A DNA stretch of 64,000 nucleotides, taken from contig NZ_LQQA01000008.1 in NCBI RefSeq assembly GCF_002101965.1, forward strand, positions 62,001-126,000, read 5' to 3'. The notes beneath the pieces were generated by a model that was not told the origin of the DNA, searched no databases, and saw only the letters and a program-made list of their open reading frames with translations. This stretch comes from Mycolicibacterium wolinskyi (lineage in GTDB: Bacteria > Actinomycetota > Actinomycetes > Mycobacteriales > Mycobacteriaceae). A program made the translations under genes and the position numbers. Below, piece after piece: positions 53,467-61,349 of the stretch; the stretch's first letter is position 1; each line of letters starts with the position of its first letter.

Positions 53467-53763
53467 TCAGACGGTGAACTCTGCGTCGGCGGCAGCGACA
53501 TTCCCGGCGCTCGAGCGCAGCGCCGCGGCTACCTCGCGGAGCTCCGTGACGCCGAGTGCGGCCGATTTCGCATAGGACGTGTGCACCTCGTTGAGCGTGG
53601 ACGACGCCCGTACGGAAACCTCATCGCGACCGACCGGCACCGTGTTGAGCTGAGGCTCTTCGGCGCGCAGCAGGCTCTCCAGCCGGTCGGCTATGGCATC
53701 GAGCCGCGTGGCGGCGTCACCCAATTCGCGGGTGCGGATCGACAATCCTTGTGAATCGGCCAT
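53467..53763 (-). CDS. PE-family protein
   Basis: 98 residues from ATG 53763. PE domain only: the two-helix hairpin with VGRDEVSVRASSTLNEVHTSYAKSAALG matches the typical PADEVSAL-type core. The secretion-signal positions near the end read VAAAD (89-93), where PE proteins normally have Tyr in YxxxD/E. It starts 33 bases after the EspA-like gene and ends 24 bases before the PPE start. Confidence 0.8.
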   Translation of the reverse strand: MADSQGLSIRTRELGDAATRLDAIADRLESLLRAEEPQLNTVPVGRDEVSVRASSTLNEVHTSYAKSAALGVTELREVAAALRSSAGNVAAADAEFTV

Positions 53764-53796
53764 GTCTTCTCCCCTGTTGTCGTGATTCGCATCGGT

Positions 53797-55128
53797 TCAC
53801 GCCTCCCCGATCACCGGCGGTGCTGCCGTACCGAGGTCACCGACGATTTCGTCCCCGTGGTCGGTGGTCTGCAGGAAGGCCGGGGCGGTGTGGTCCCCAC
53901 CGGCCATCCGGCCGCCGTGGGCCATCGGCGCCATCGGTGCGCCCATCATCGGAGCGCCGTAACCAGCGCCGAGTGCTGCGCCTGCGCGCGCCGACGAGGC
54001 GACCGCCCGACCCAGGTCCTCGCTCACCGGTGGCATCGGGGGCGCAGATCGGGCGGCGAGCGTGCTGGCGCCGGATCCGCCTGCGCTGCCACCACCGGCA
54101 CCGCCGCCCGCGCTTCCGCCGCCGCCCGCCGCATGGCCGGCGCGGCCCGCGGTGCCCGCGGCAGCCGCCGTGGAACCGGCCGTACCGGCCGTGCCCTGGG
54201 ACGCCATGCCGCTGAGCTGCGAGGCCAGATCGGTCGCGGTCTGCGTGCCGGCCTGCGCGGCCTTCGTCGCAGCACTCATGAGCGAGGAAAGTCCCTGCGA
54301 GCCACCCGAAGCCGACGAGGTCGCCGAAGTCAGCTGACTCGGCACGGCGGTGGTGGTCAGCGGTGCCTCGGTCACCGGAACCGGTTCACCCGCCGCGGTG
54401 ACCGCCGCGGTCTGGGCGGCGAGTTCGGCCTGCAGTTCGGCCATCGTCTCGGTGGCGCGGGTGACTGCCTCGGTGGCCGCGGCGATGGCGGCGGCCCAGC
54501 CCCACGGGAAGATGATGTTGGGACCGATCGCGGCCATGGTCGCCATGAACTCGCCGATGATCTCGATCAGCCTGGCCTCGGCCTGTTTGACCGTCGCCGC
54601 GGCGGCAGCGAGCGAGTTGCGCAGTGCGTTGGCCTGAGCCCTGAGCGCGGCGCCGTTGTCGAGTGCGGTGGCGGTCTTGGCGGCCGCGGCAGTGCCGCCG
54701 GCACCCTCCCAGTTTCCGGTCAGATCGCCAAGTGCCGATGCCAGGGAGCTGTTGGAGCTGTCGAAGGCCTGTGCGACGCCGTCGAACATCTGTGTCGGAT
54801 CGAGCCCTTCGAACACGCCGTCGCCGAGGGTGCCCAGCGCATCGGTCACGGGTTTGATCAATTGCCCCGGATCCATCGGACTGGCCGGCGCATTCGGTGG
54901 GGGGACGCCCTCGGGCGGGAGTGGGCCCGGTGGCGGCGCCGTGGGCAGCGGCGGAAACCCGAGCCGCGCCAGGATTTCCTGCACCGGCAGGTTCAGATAC
55001 TCGGCGAGGCCGTGCTCCTGCGCGGCGATCACCGCGCTCGCGTCGAACCCAGGGAGCTGGCCGGCGAATTGCGCTGTGACATCGCCCGAGCCCGTCACCG
55101 CAGCAGTCGGCTGGGGTATTGCAGCCAC
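53797..55128 (-). CDS. EspA/EspE-like ESX substrate
   Basis: 443 residues from GTG 55128. An N-terminal helical part with NWEG (139-142) as a WxG turn, a helical and hydrophobic region (about 155-225, with IIFPWGWAAAIAAATEA), then a Gly/Ala/Ser-rich stretch and a conserved-looking C-terminus AFLQTTDHGDEIVGDLG. This architecture recalls EspA and EspE of ESX-1. It follows an EspC-like gene by 9 bases, the same EspC-EspA order as Rv3615c-Rv3616c. Probably co-secreted; function unknown. Confidence 0.65.
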   Translation of the reverse strand: MAAIPQPTAAVTGSGDVTAQFAGQLPGFDASAVIAAQEHGLAEYLNLPVQEILARLGFPPLPTAPPPGPLPPEGVPPPNAPASPMDPGQLIKPVTDALGTLGDGVFEGLDPTQMFDGVAQAFDSSNSSLASALGDLTGNWEGAGGTAAAAKTATALDNGAALRAQANALRNSLAAAAATVKQAEARLIEIIGEFMATMAAIGPNIIFPWGWAAAIAAATEAVTRATETMAELQAELAAQTAAVTAAGEPVPVTEAPLTTTAVPSQLTSATSSASGGSQGLSSLMSAATKAAQAGTQTATDLASQLSGMASQGTAGTAGSTAAAAGTAGRAGHAAGGGGSAGGGAGGGSAGGSGASTLAARSAPPMPPVSEDLGRAVASSARAGAALGAGYGAPMMGAPMAPMAHGGRMAGGDHTAPAFLQTTDHGDEIVGDLGTAAPPVIGEA

Positions 55129-55137
55129 AGCGAACGC

Positions 55138-55431
55138 CTAGGCGGAGAAGCCGGAGTCGGCGGATGACAGGCCCGCGCTGGCGCCGGAGGTTACGCCGCC
55201 GATACCGGCGTGTACACCGCCGACGAGCAACGTGCCGGCCAGATTGGTCGCTTGCGCACGCCCGTACGCCGCCAGGTAGGTAGCACCGATCGGCCCGATG
55301 GCGGTTGCGGCGGCCGCGAGCATCGCGGCCGAATCCGCCGATCCCGCAGCGCTGATCACCTCGCCGGCCGTCGCGTTGGCAGTGGCGAAGGCCGCCATGC
55401 CGACGGGCACAGCCGTCAATCCAGAACTCAC
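55138..55431 (-). CDS. EspC-like small ESX protein
   Basis: 97 residues from GTG 55431 with GGGGG upstream. Helix-rich Ala/Gly protein; segments AAAATAIGPIGATYLAAYGRAQATNLAGTL fit the EspC/DUF2580 fold. The end carries LSSAD (88-92), where EspC has YSEAD; the Tyr is Leu here. First gene of the substrate operon. The 233-base gap upstream (55432-55664) must hold its promoter. Confidence 0.6.
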   Translation of the reverse strand: MSSGLTAVPVGMAAFATANATAGEVISAAGSADSAAMLAAAATAIGPIGATYLAAYGRAQATNLAGTLLVGGVHAGIGGVTSGASAGLSSADSGFSA

Positions 55432-55664
55432 TGAAAACCCCCGGTGTGCTGTCGTGTGCGCAGGCCCGCTACGTTGCGGGGATTGTGGCAACTGCTAACA
55501 CCAAAGCCCAAAACTGAAGCCTAGCCCGTACCAGTCTCTTTGGCGACCCCCCGACTCGAAATAGTTGTGTGCCAATACAAAACACACGGGGCGTGGCGGC
55601 GACGTTCGCGAAGTGTCGCACACGGCCGATCGAGGGTCGGCGTTCTCCGACGTAAGGCGGCGCT

Positions 55665-56006
55665 TCAGCCGATCGTCTCGTCCGACCGCCGCAGCGGTTC
55701 GCGCTCGATCTCCTGATACCGCGAGTTGAACTGTTCGACGAGACGATCCCGACGGTCTACCGCGGCTTTGGCTGCTGTTTGCGCAATGTTCACAATCAGA
55801 TTCGCGAGCTCTTGCGCGCCCAATCGGGTTGCTGCGCCCCCCATGGTGAGGTCGGTCATCGCACCGGTGGCATCGACCTCGACGGTCACCGCCCGGTCGG
55901 GGCTCGTCGCGCGCACCCGGATCGCCGCGCACTGCTCCTGCATGGCCGCGAGCAGGTCGCGCTGGCGCGCCATGCGGGCGACCACCGCGTCGGCGAGGCC
56001 GGTCAT
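55665..56006 (-). CDS. YbaB/EspL-like protein
   Basis: 113 residues. YbaB/EbfC fold: a helix RQRDLLAAMQEQCAAIRVRATS, a beta-sheet with DRAVTVEVDATGAMTDLTMGGAAT, and a closing helix LIVNIAQTAAKAAVDRRDRLVEQF. EspL (Rv3880c, 115 residues) of ESX-1 is a member with this length. It overlaps the EspD-like gene by 4 bases. Role in stabilising Esp substrates is inferred from ESX-1. Confidence 0.75.
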   Translation of the reverse strand: MTGLADAVVARMARQRDLLAAMQEQCAAIRVRATSPDRAVTVEVDATGAMTDLTMGGAATRLGAQELANLIVNIAQTAAKAAVDRRDRLVEQFNSRYQEIEREPLRRSDETIG

Positions 56007-56326
56007 ACGGATCGCATCCAGCTGCTCGGCAACACGTCGTCGCCTTCCGCGGCGCGGTCCTCGGCCATCCTGAGGTCTTCTTCGTTGGCCAGCTTCAGGT
56101 TTCGTATCACCGCTGGTGAAACGTTCTGCGACAGTAGCTCGCGGCGGCGCGCGACCTGAGCCCGTACGGCGGACAGGCGACAGAGTGCGAGGATCTCGGC
56201 AGCGAGGAGTTCGGGAGATTTCTGCAGTTCGCGAGGGTCGATCCGCAGGGCGACGGGCAGTCCGCGTTCGGTTGTCGAAACGGCGATTCCCCCGTTACGT
56301 GACGTGGCGGTGGGAACTTCTGCCAT
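56003..56326 (-). CDS. EspD/EspH-like protein
   Basis: 107 residues from ATG 56326 with GAGGAG upstream; a longer frame was rejected. Pattern AVSTTERGLPVALRIDPRELQKSPELLAAEILALCRLSAV split as strand-strand-helix is that of EspD/EspH, followed by a basic helix VRAQVARRRELL and a short WMRSV end. EspD stabilises EspA and EspC in M. tuberculosis, which fits the EspC/EspA-like genes just downstream on the same strand. Divergent from the MinD-like gene with 109 bases between. Confidence 0.6.
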   Translation of the reverse strand: MAEVPTATSRNGGIAVSTTERGLPVALRIDPRELQKSPELLAAEILALCRLSAVRAQVARRRELLSQNVSPAVIRNLKLANEEDLRMAEDRAAEGDDVLPSSWMRSV

Positions 56327-56435
56327 CGAAACTCCTCGACAGAGAGTTTGCTGGAACGACGGGTGAGGCGGCGAAGTCGAGTTACTACGGCCCCGGATCT
56401 TCAGTACGATACCAACCGGGCGCGCCGATAGAGCT

Positions 56436-57926
56436 GTGTATGAAGTGGAAAGGAATTGGGAGAAGTTGGCCAATGACCGTGGGGCGCCTGCTCAACCGCC
56501 CTGGTTGCACGGCTATCAGCAGCCGTCGGTAGGGCCGCGACATTCGTTGCTGGGTCGTGACATTGCACAGGAAGAACACGACGGTGCGTCTTACGCCGAC
56601 GACAACCAGTTTGCTGACGAGCCTCAGAACCGACCCGGACGGCATCGCAACGGCAACGGCGAAGCCCACAGCGAGCAGTTAGCCACGTCGTATCAGCCGG
56701 TCCCGCAACCCGATCCGGTCGCGCCGGTCGCACCGCAGGACCCGGTGGAAGCGCGCGCCGCGGAGTTGTTGCGACTGCTCGGCCCGGATCGGCCGGTGGA
56801 CGTCGAGGCGCCGCAGGCAGTGGACGACGTGACCGACCCCGCGGTGATCGCGTCGCCGAATCCGCCGCCGGTCCCCTCGCCACCACAACCGCCGCCACTG
56901 CTGCCGCAGCCTCCACAGCTGTCACCGCCGAACCCGGCCGAGCGCATGCCCGCATACCCGCCACCGCACCACACGTTGCGGCCGCTGGATGACGCGGCGA
57001 TCGCCAACCGTGACCGCTTCGCCCCGCAATCGGGTTGGCGGCGGGCTCTTTACCGAGCAACCGCAGGCAGGGTGAATCCGGGCGACTCGCCTCGAGACCG
57101 GCGCCGCGAAGAGTTGTACAGCCGCATCAGACAGCCGATCCGGGGCGACTTCCGGATCGCGGTGTTGTCGATCAAGGGTGGAGTCGGTAAGACGACGACG
57201 ACCCTGGGACTCGGTTCGGCGCTCGCCACGATCCGCACCGATCGTGTCATCGCGGTCGATGCGAACCCCGACCGCGGCACGTTGGCTCAGCGCATCAACG
57301 ACCCGTCGACCGCTACGGTGCGAGACCTGTTGTCGGACCCGAACATCACGAGGTACTCCGACGTGCGCTACTACACGCGGATGTCGGAGAGCCGGCTCGA
57401 GGTGCTCGGCAGCCCGATCGACCCGGCCATCTCGGAGGCGTTCGGCGAACTCGACTACCGCCGCACGATCGACATCCTGCAGAACTTCTACAACGTCATC
57501 CTCACCGACTGCGGCACCGGCATCATGCATTCGGCGATGCGCGGCGTCCTCGATCTCGCCCATGCCGTCGTGCTGGTCAGTTCGCCTGCACTGGATGCCG
57601 CGCGCAGCGCGTCGGCCACCCTCGAATGGCTTACCCAGCACGGATATTCGGATCTGGTGCGGGAGGCTCACCTGGTGCTGAGCGCGTCGCGGCCGGGCGG
57701 AACCGCGGTCCGGATGGACAAGGTTTACGAGCATTTCGAATCCCGGTGCCGATCTGTTCACCTGATTCCATTCGACTCCCACCTGGCCGAGGGGGGCGAG
57801 GTCGACATGGAACTGCTCAAACCGGCAACGTTCCAGGCATACGTCGAATTGGCCGGGGCCGTCGCGGAGAAGTTCGCGCTCCTGAGGCCGAACGGCGGGC
57901 GGCCGTATGCGGGGCCGGACGCCTGA
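56436..57926 (+). CDS. EspI-type MinD/ParA-like ATPase, copy 1
   Basis: 496 residues from GTG 56436; no strong Shine-Dalgarno, GTG 56445 is possible. A Pro/Gln-rich N-terminal tail (about 1-195) ends in a basic GWRRALYRATAGRVNPGDSPRDRR motif, then a deviant Walker A KGGVGKT (247-253), switch DANPDRGTL and a MinD-like core to the end. Similar to EspI (Rv3876) and Rv3888c, which sit in ESX-1 and ESX-2. EspI regulates ESX-1 under low ATP. It precedes eccA by 22 bases. Confidence 0.85.
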   Translation: MYEVERNWEKLANDRGAPAQPPWLHGYQQPSVGPRHSLLGRDIAQEEHDGASYADDNQFADEPQNRPGRHRNGNGEAHSEQLATSYQPVPQPDPVAPVAPQDPVEARAAELLRLLGPDRPVDVEAPQAVDDVTDPAVIASPNPPPVPSPPQPPPLLPQPPQLSPPNPAERMPAYPPPHHTLRPLDDAAIANRDRFAPQSGWRRALYRATAGRVNPGDSPRDRRREELYSRIRQPIRGDFRIAVLSIKGGVGKTTTTLGLGSALATIRTDRVIAVDANPDRGTLAQRINDPSTATVRDLLSDPNITRYSDVRYYTRMSESRLEVLGSPIDPAISEAFGELDYRRTIDILQNFYNVILTDCGTGIMHSAMRGVLDLAHAVVLVSSPALDAARSASATLEWLTQHGYSDLVREAHLVLSASRPGGTAVRMDKVYEHFESRCRSVHLIPFDSHLAEGGEVDMELLKPATFQAYVELAGAVAEKFALLRPNGGRPYAGPDA

Positions 57927-57948
57927 ACCACACGACAGGCAGGACACA

Positions 57949-59784
57949 ATGAGCGGACGCAGCAGAGACGCCCAGCGCGTGTTCGACGCGGGAGTGCTGT
58001 CACTGGGAATCCCGATCAACGGCGTCGAGACCGACCGGGATGTCGAGTACGCGAAGTTGGCGTTCGCGCGCGCCACCGAGTACGACCCCGATATGTGCGA
58101 TGCGTGGTTGGGGCGCGTCGCCGCGGGCGAGTCCAGCCCCGAGATCATCTACCACCTCTACCGCACGAGCAGCACCACGTTGTTTCGCGAACAGCGCCGA
58201 CTGGGGTTGCCGGGCCGCGCGCTCAGCGGACGGTTCCACACCAATCTTTACATCGACTACGACCTCAGTTCGTTCACCGAGATCTGGCTCGCGTATGCGG
58301 CGGGCATGATCGCCGGCAAGGACTACACCGAAGCCGAGAACACCCTCGACGAGCTCGACCGGATCCGGGCGCGGATGCCCGGCGGCGACGCGGCATCGGA
58401 CGAGATCTGCGCCTACATCCGCGGCGTGATGCACTTTCTCACCCAGCGTTGGCCGGATGTCCTTGTCACCCTGGCCAATTCGGCGTCGTTCCGCGACGAG
58501 TTCATCGCCGCGGGCGCGAACATGATGGTGGGCACCGCGTGTGCTCAGCTCGGTCTGTTCGGCGAGGCGATCCGGCGCCTCGAGCAAGCCGGCACCGGGC
58601 CGATCCCGGCGGCCCGCCAGGCCGCCGACTTCTGCCGCGGCCTGACGCTGCGGGAGATGGGCAAAGAGGACGAGGCCCGCGCGGTGTTCGAGCGTCTCTA
58701 CAGCGAGGATCCGGCATTCACGGCGAATGCGGCGGCACTGCGAGATCCGAAATACCGGCTGATGATCACCGATCAAGAGACGATCGATTCGCGGACCGAC
58801 AAGTGGGATCCCAAATCGGCGCGATCGCACAGCGAGCGAGACGACGAGCAGCAGGCCGACCGGAACAACAGCTTCCTGCGGGAAGCGCAAGAGGAGTTGG
58901 ACCGTCAGGTGGGCCTGGCCGAGGTCAAGACGCAGGTCGCGAAGCTGCGGTCGACCGCCAAACTGGCGAAGGTCCGCGAAGACAAGGGTCTCAGCTCGGT
59001 ACCCCGCAGCCTGCATCTCGCCTTCACCGGCCCACCCGGGACCGGCAAGACCACCATCGCCCGGGTGATCGCCAAGATCTATTGCGGCCTCGGCCTTTTG
59101 AAGACGCCGTCGGTGGTTGAAGCCACCCGTGCCGATTTCGTCGGACAGCATCTGGGCAGCACCGCGATCAAGACGTCCGAGCTCATCGACCGTGCCCTCG
59201 ACGGCGTGCTCTTCATCGACGAGGCCTATACGTTGATCCAGTCGGGTCTGGCCGGCGGTGACGCGTTCGGCAGGGAGGCCGTCGACACACTGCTGGCCCG
59301 CATGGAAGACGACCGGGACCGCCTCGTGGTGATCATCGCGGGCTACGACCGGGAGATCGACCGGTTCCTGGCGGCCAACGAAGGTCTGTCGTCTCGGTTC
59401 TCGCGTCGTATCCGGTTCAGTTCCTACAGTGCCGACGAGTTGGGTGACATCGCCCGGGTGATCGCCAGAGCGAGAGATTCCGACCTGACCGACGACGCCT
59501 ACCGTGAGCTGATCGCGGTGTGCCGGAAATTGTGCGAGACCGAATCGCTCGACCAGGCCGGGCAACGGCGGTTGAGCATCGACATCGCCGGCAACGGTCG
59601 CTTCATCCGCAACGTCGTGGAATCCGCCGAGGAGGAACGGGCCTTCCGGCTCAGCGAGGACCCCGACGTCGACCTCGATTCACTCAGCGAGGACGTGTTG
59701 CGGCGGATCGAACCGGCCGACATCCGGGCCGGTCTGCGCAACGTGCTCGAAATGCACATGGACATGCACAAGGAGAACCGATGA
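57949..59784 (+). CDS. eccA: type VII secretion AAA+ ATPase EccA
   Basis: 611 residues from ATG 57949 with AGGCAGGA upstream. The N-terminal part (about 10-290) is a TPR-like helical array; the C-terminal CbxX/CfqX AAA+ domain shows Walker A GPPGTGKT (361-368), Walker B FIDEAY (Asp424-Glu425) and sensor segment GYDREIDRFLAANEGLSSRF. EccA is a cytosolic ATPase thought to assist chaperone release (EspG-PE/PPE). ESX-4 lacks EccA. It overlaps the next gene by 4 bases. Confidence 0.93.
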   Translation: MSGRSRDAQRVFDAGVLSLGIPINGVETDRDVEYAKLAFARATEYDPDMCDAWLGRVAAGESSPEIIYHLYRTSSTTLFREQRRLGLPGRALSGRFHTNLYIDYDLSSFTEIWLAYAAGMIAGKDYTEAENTLDELDRIRARMPGGDAASDEICAYIRGVMHFLTQRWPDVLVTLANSASFRDEFIAAGANMMVGTACAQLGLFGEAIRRLEQAGTGPIPAARQAADFCRGLTLREMGKEDEARAVFERLYSEDPAFTANAAALRDPKYRLMITDQETIDSRTDKWDPKSARSHSERDDEQQADRNNSFLREAQEELDRQVGLAEVKTQVAKLRSTAKLAKVREDKGLSSVPRSLHLAFTGPPGTGKTTIARVIAKIYCGLGLLKTPSVVEATRADFVGQHLGSTAIKTSELIDRALDGVLFIDEAYTLIQSGLAGGDAFGREAVDTLLARMEDDRDRLVVIIAGYDREIDRFLAANEGLSSRFSRRIRFSSYSADELGDIARVIARARDSDLTDDAYRELIAVCRKLCETESLDQAGQRRLSIDIAGNGRFIRNVVESAEEERAFRLSEDPDVDLDSLSEDVLRRIEPADIRAGLRNVLEMHMDMHKENR

Positions 59785-60923
59785 CGGCGCCTTCGGGCAG
59801 CGACGGGCCCGCCGAACTCGACGAGCCGACGCGCCAGATCCCGCGCGTGGCCGACGCCGAGGTGTTCAACCAACGCTCGACGTACTCGACACGGTATGTC
59901 CCCCAACCACATCCGCCGCTGCAAACCCCGTTCGTGACGGGTCAGCATCCCGGCGCGATGGCCGGACAGCCCGTGGCCGCGGGCCCGCAACAGCTGCGCC
60001 TGATCGCACCCGTGCAGCGCAGGCCCAGCGGCGGTTGGCGACGGCTCGTGTACCTGCTGGCCGCCGGCCTGATCAATCCCGGTGAATCGCCGCGCGACCG
60101 CAACCGGCGGGCACTTGTCGCCCGCGTCAACAAGGAGGTGCGCGGCGACTACCGGATCGCGGTGCTGTCGCTGAAAGGCGGCGTCGGCAAAACCACGACG
60201 ACCGTCGCGCTGGGGGCCACGCTGGCGTCGATCCGCGGTGACCGGGTGATCGCCGTGGATGCCAACCCGGATTTCGGCACGCTGGCTCAACGCGGCCCCG
60301 ACCAGACCCGGGCCACCGTGCGTGACCTGCTGGCCGACACGTCGATCAGGCGGTACTCCGATGTGCGGGCCTACACGTCGCAGGGTGAGAGCCGCCTCGA
60401 GATCATGGCCTCCGAACGCGACCCGGCGGTGTCCGAGTCCTTCTCGGAAGAGGACTACCGCCAGGTCATCTCGTTGCTGCAGCGGTTCTACAACATCATC
60501 CTCACCGACTGCGGAACCGGTCTCATGCACTCGGCGATGAAGGGCGTCCTGGACGAGGCGAACGCGATCATCCTGGTCACCTCGCCCGCGATGGACGGGG
60601 CCACGAGTGCGCAGGGCACGCTCGACTGGCTGACCCACCAGGGTTACGGGCATCTCGTGGCCAATGCCGTCGTGGTGGTGAGTTCGTCGCGTCCGGGGGC
60701 CACGTCGATGGATATCGACGAACTGATGCGATATTTCCAAAGCCGTTCACGTGCTGTTCATTTCATCCCGTTCGACGATCACCTCGCCGAAGGCTCGGAA
60801 GTTGTCCTGAACTTGATGAATCGCAAGACGCAGGACGCGTTCATCGAACTCGCCGCGACGGTCGCAGACGCCTTTGTCCGCACCGACCGGCGGGCGGGTG
60901 GGCCGGTGATGCGGGTCGAGTAG
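59781..60923 (+). CDS. EspI-type MinD/ParA-like ATPase, copy 2
   Basis: 380 residues from ATG 59781 (ATGA overlap with eccA). Same plan as copy 1 with a shorter Pro-rich tail, a GWRRLVYLLAAGLINPGESPRDR motif and KGGVGKT (132-138), then DANPDFGTL, LTDCGTG and IPFDDHLAEG. By eye about half the residues in the ATPase core match copy 1, so they are paralogues. Two EspI-type ATPases around one eccA is unusual. Confidence 0.85.
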   Translation: MTAPSGSDGPAELDEPTRQIPRVADAEVFNQRSTYSTRYVPQPHPPLQTPFVTGQHPGAMAGQPVAAGPQQLRLIAPVQRRPSGGWRRLVYLLAAGLINPGESPRDRNRRALVARVNKEVRGDYRIAVLSLKGGVGKTTTTVALGATLASIRGDRVIAVDANPDFGTLAQRGPDQTRATVRDLLADTSIRRYSDVRAYTSQGESRLEIMASERDPAVSESFSEEDYRQVISLLQRFYNIILTDCGTGLMHSAMKGVLDEANAIILVTSPAMDGATSAQGTLDWLTHQGYGHLVANAVVVVSSSRPGATSMDIDELMRYFQSRSRAVHFIPFDDHLAEGSEVVLNLMNRKTQDAFIELAATVADAFVRTDRRAGGPVMRVE

Positions 60924-61031
60924 TGCTTCGGGTATTGCGCCGCAAGAGATTCGGCGACTAGCGTTGGAATCTGTGTTCTGCCGGCGAGGGCGGCGGCAGC
61001 GGCGGGATCAATCAACTGCAGGGGGACTGCT

Positions 61032-61349
61032 GTGTCGTTGAAAGCCGATCTGGATCAAATGCGCACCGTGGGTGGACATCTCAGAGGGCTCGCCGTCGAG
61101 GTCACCGGCATGAAGTTCGGACCGATGATGATGGGCACCGATTCGGCAGCCCTCAAGAGCGTGGGCGCGATGCAGAACATCCAGTACAACGTGCTCAACA
61201 CGACGTTGATACCGACGTGTTCGGAGCGGCTCAGCGAGACCGGCGACATCATGATCAACATCGCCGACAAGTTCCAGAACGGCGACGAGAGCAAGCTTCT
61301 CGACGTCGTCAACACGTTCAACAAAGCCACCGGCACGTGGGGTGAATGA
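61032..61349 (+). CDS. 105-residue ESX-associated protein (Rv0027-like)
   Basis: 105 residues from GTG 61032 with GGGGG upstream. Helix-rich: residues 5-30 and 40-75 appear as amphipathic helices, with KFGPMMMGTDS between; no WxG. Length and layout match the Rv0027/EspC-like small proteins that precede large secreted proteins. FQNGD near residue 83 may be a degenerate YxxxD signal. It overlaps the following gene by 4 bases, suggesting a chaperone or partner for it. Confidence 0.6.
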   Translation: MSLKADLDQMRTVGGHLRGLAVEVTGMKFGPMMMGTDSAALKSVGAMQNIQYNVLNTTLIPTCSERLSETGDIMINIADKFQNGDESKLLDVVNTFNKATGTWGE

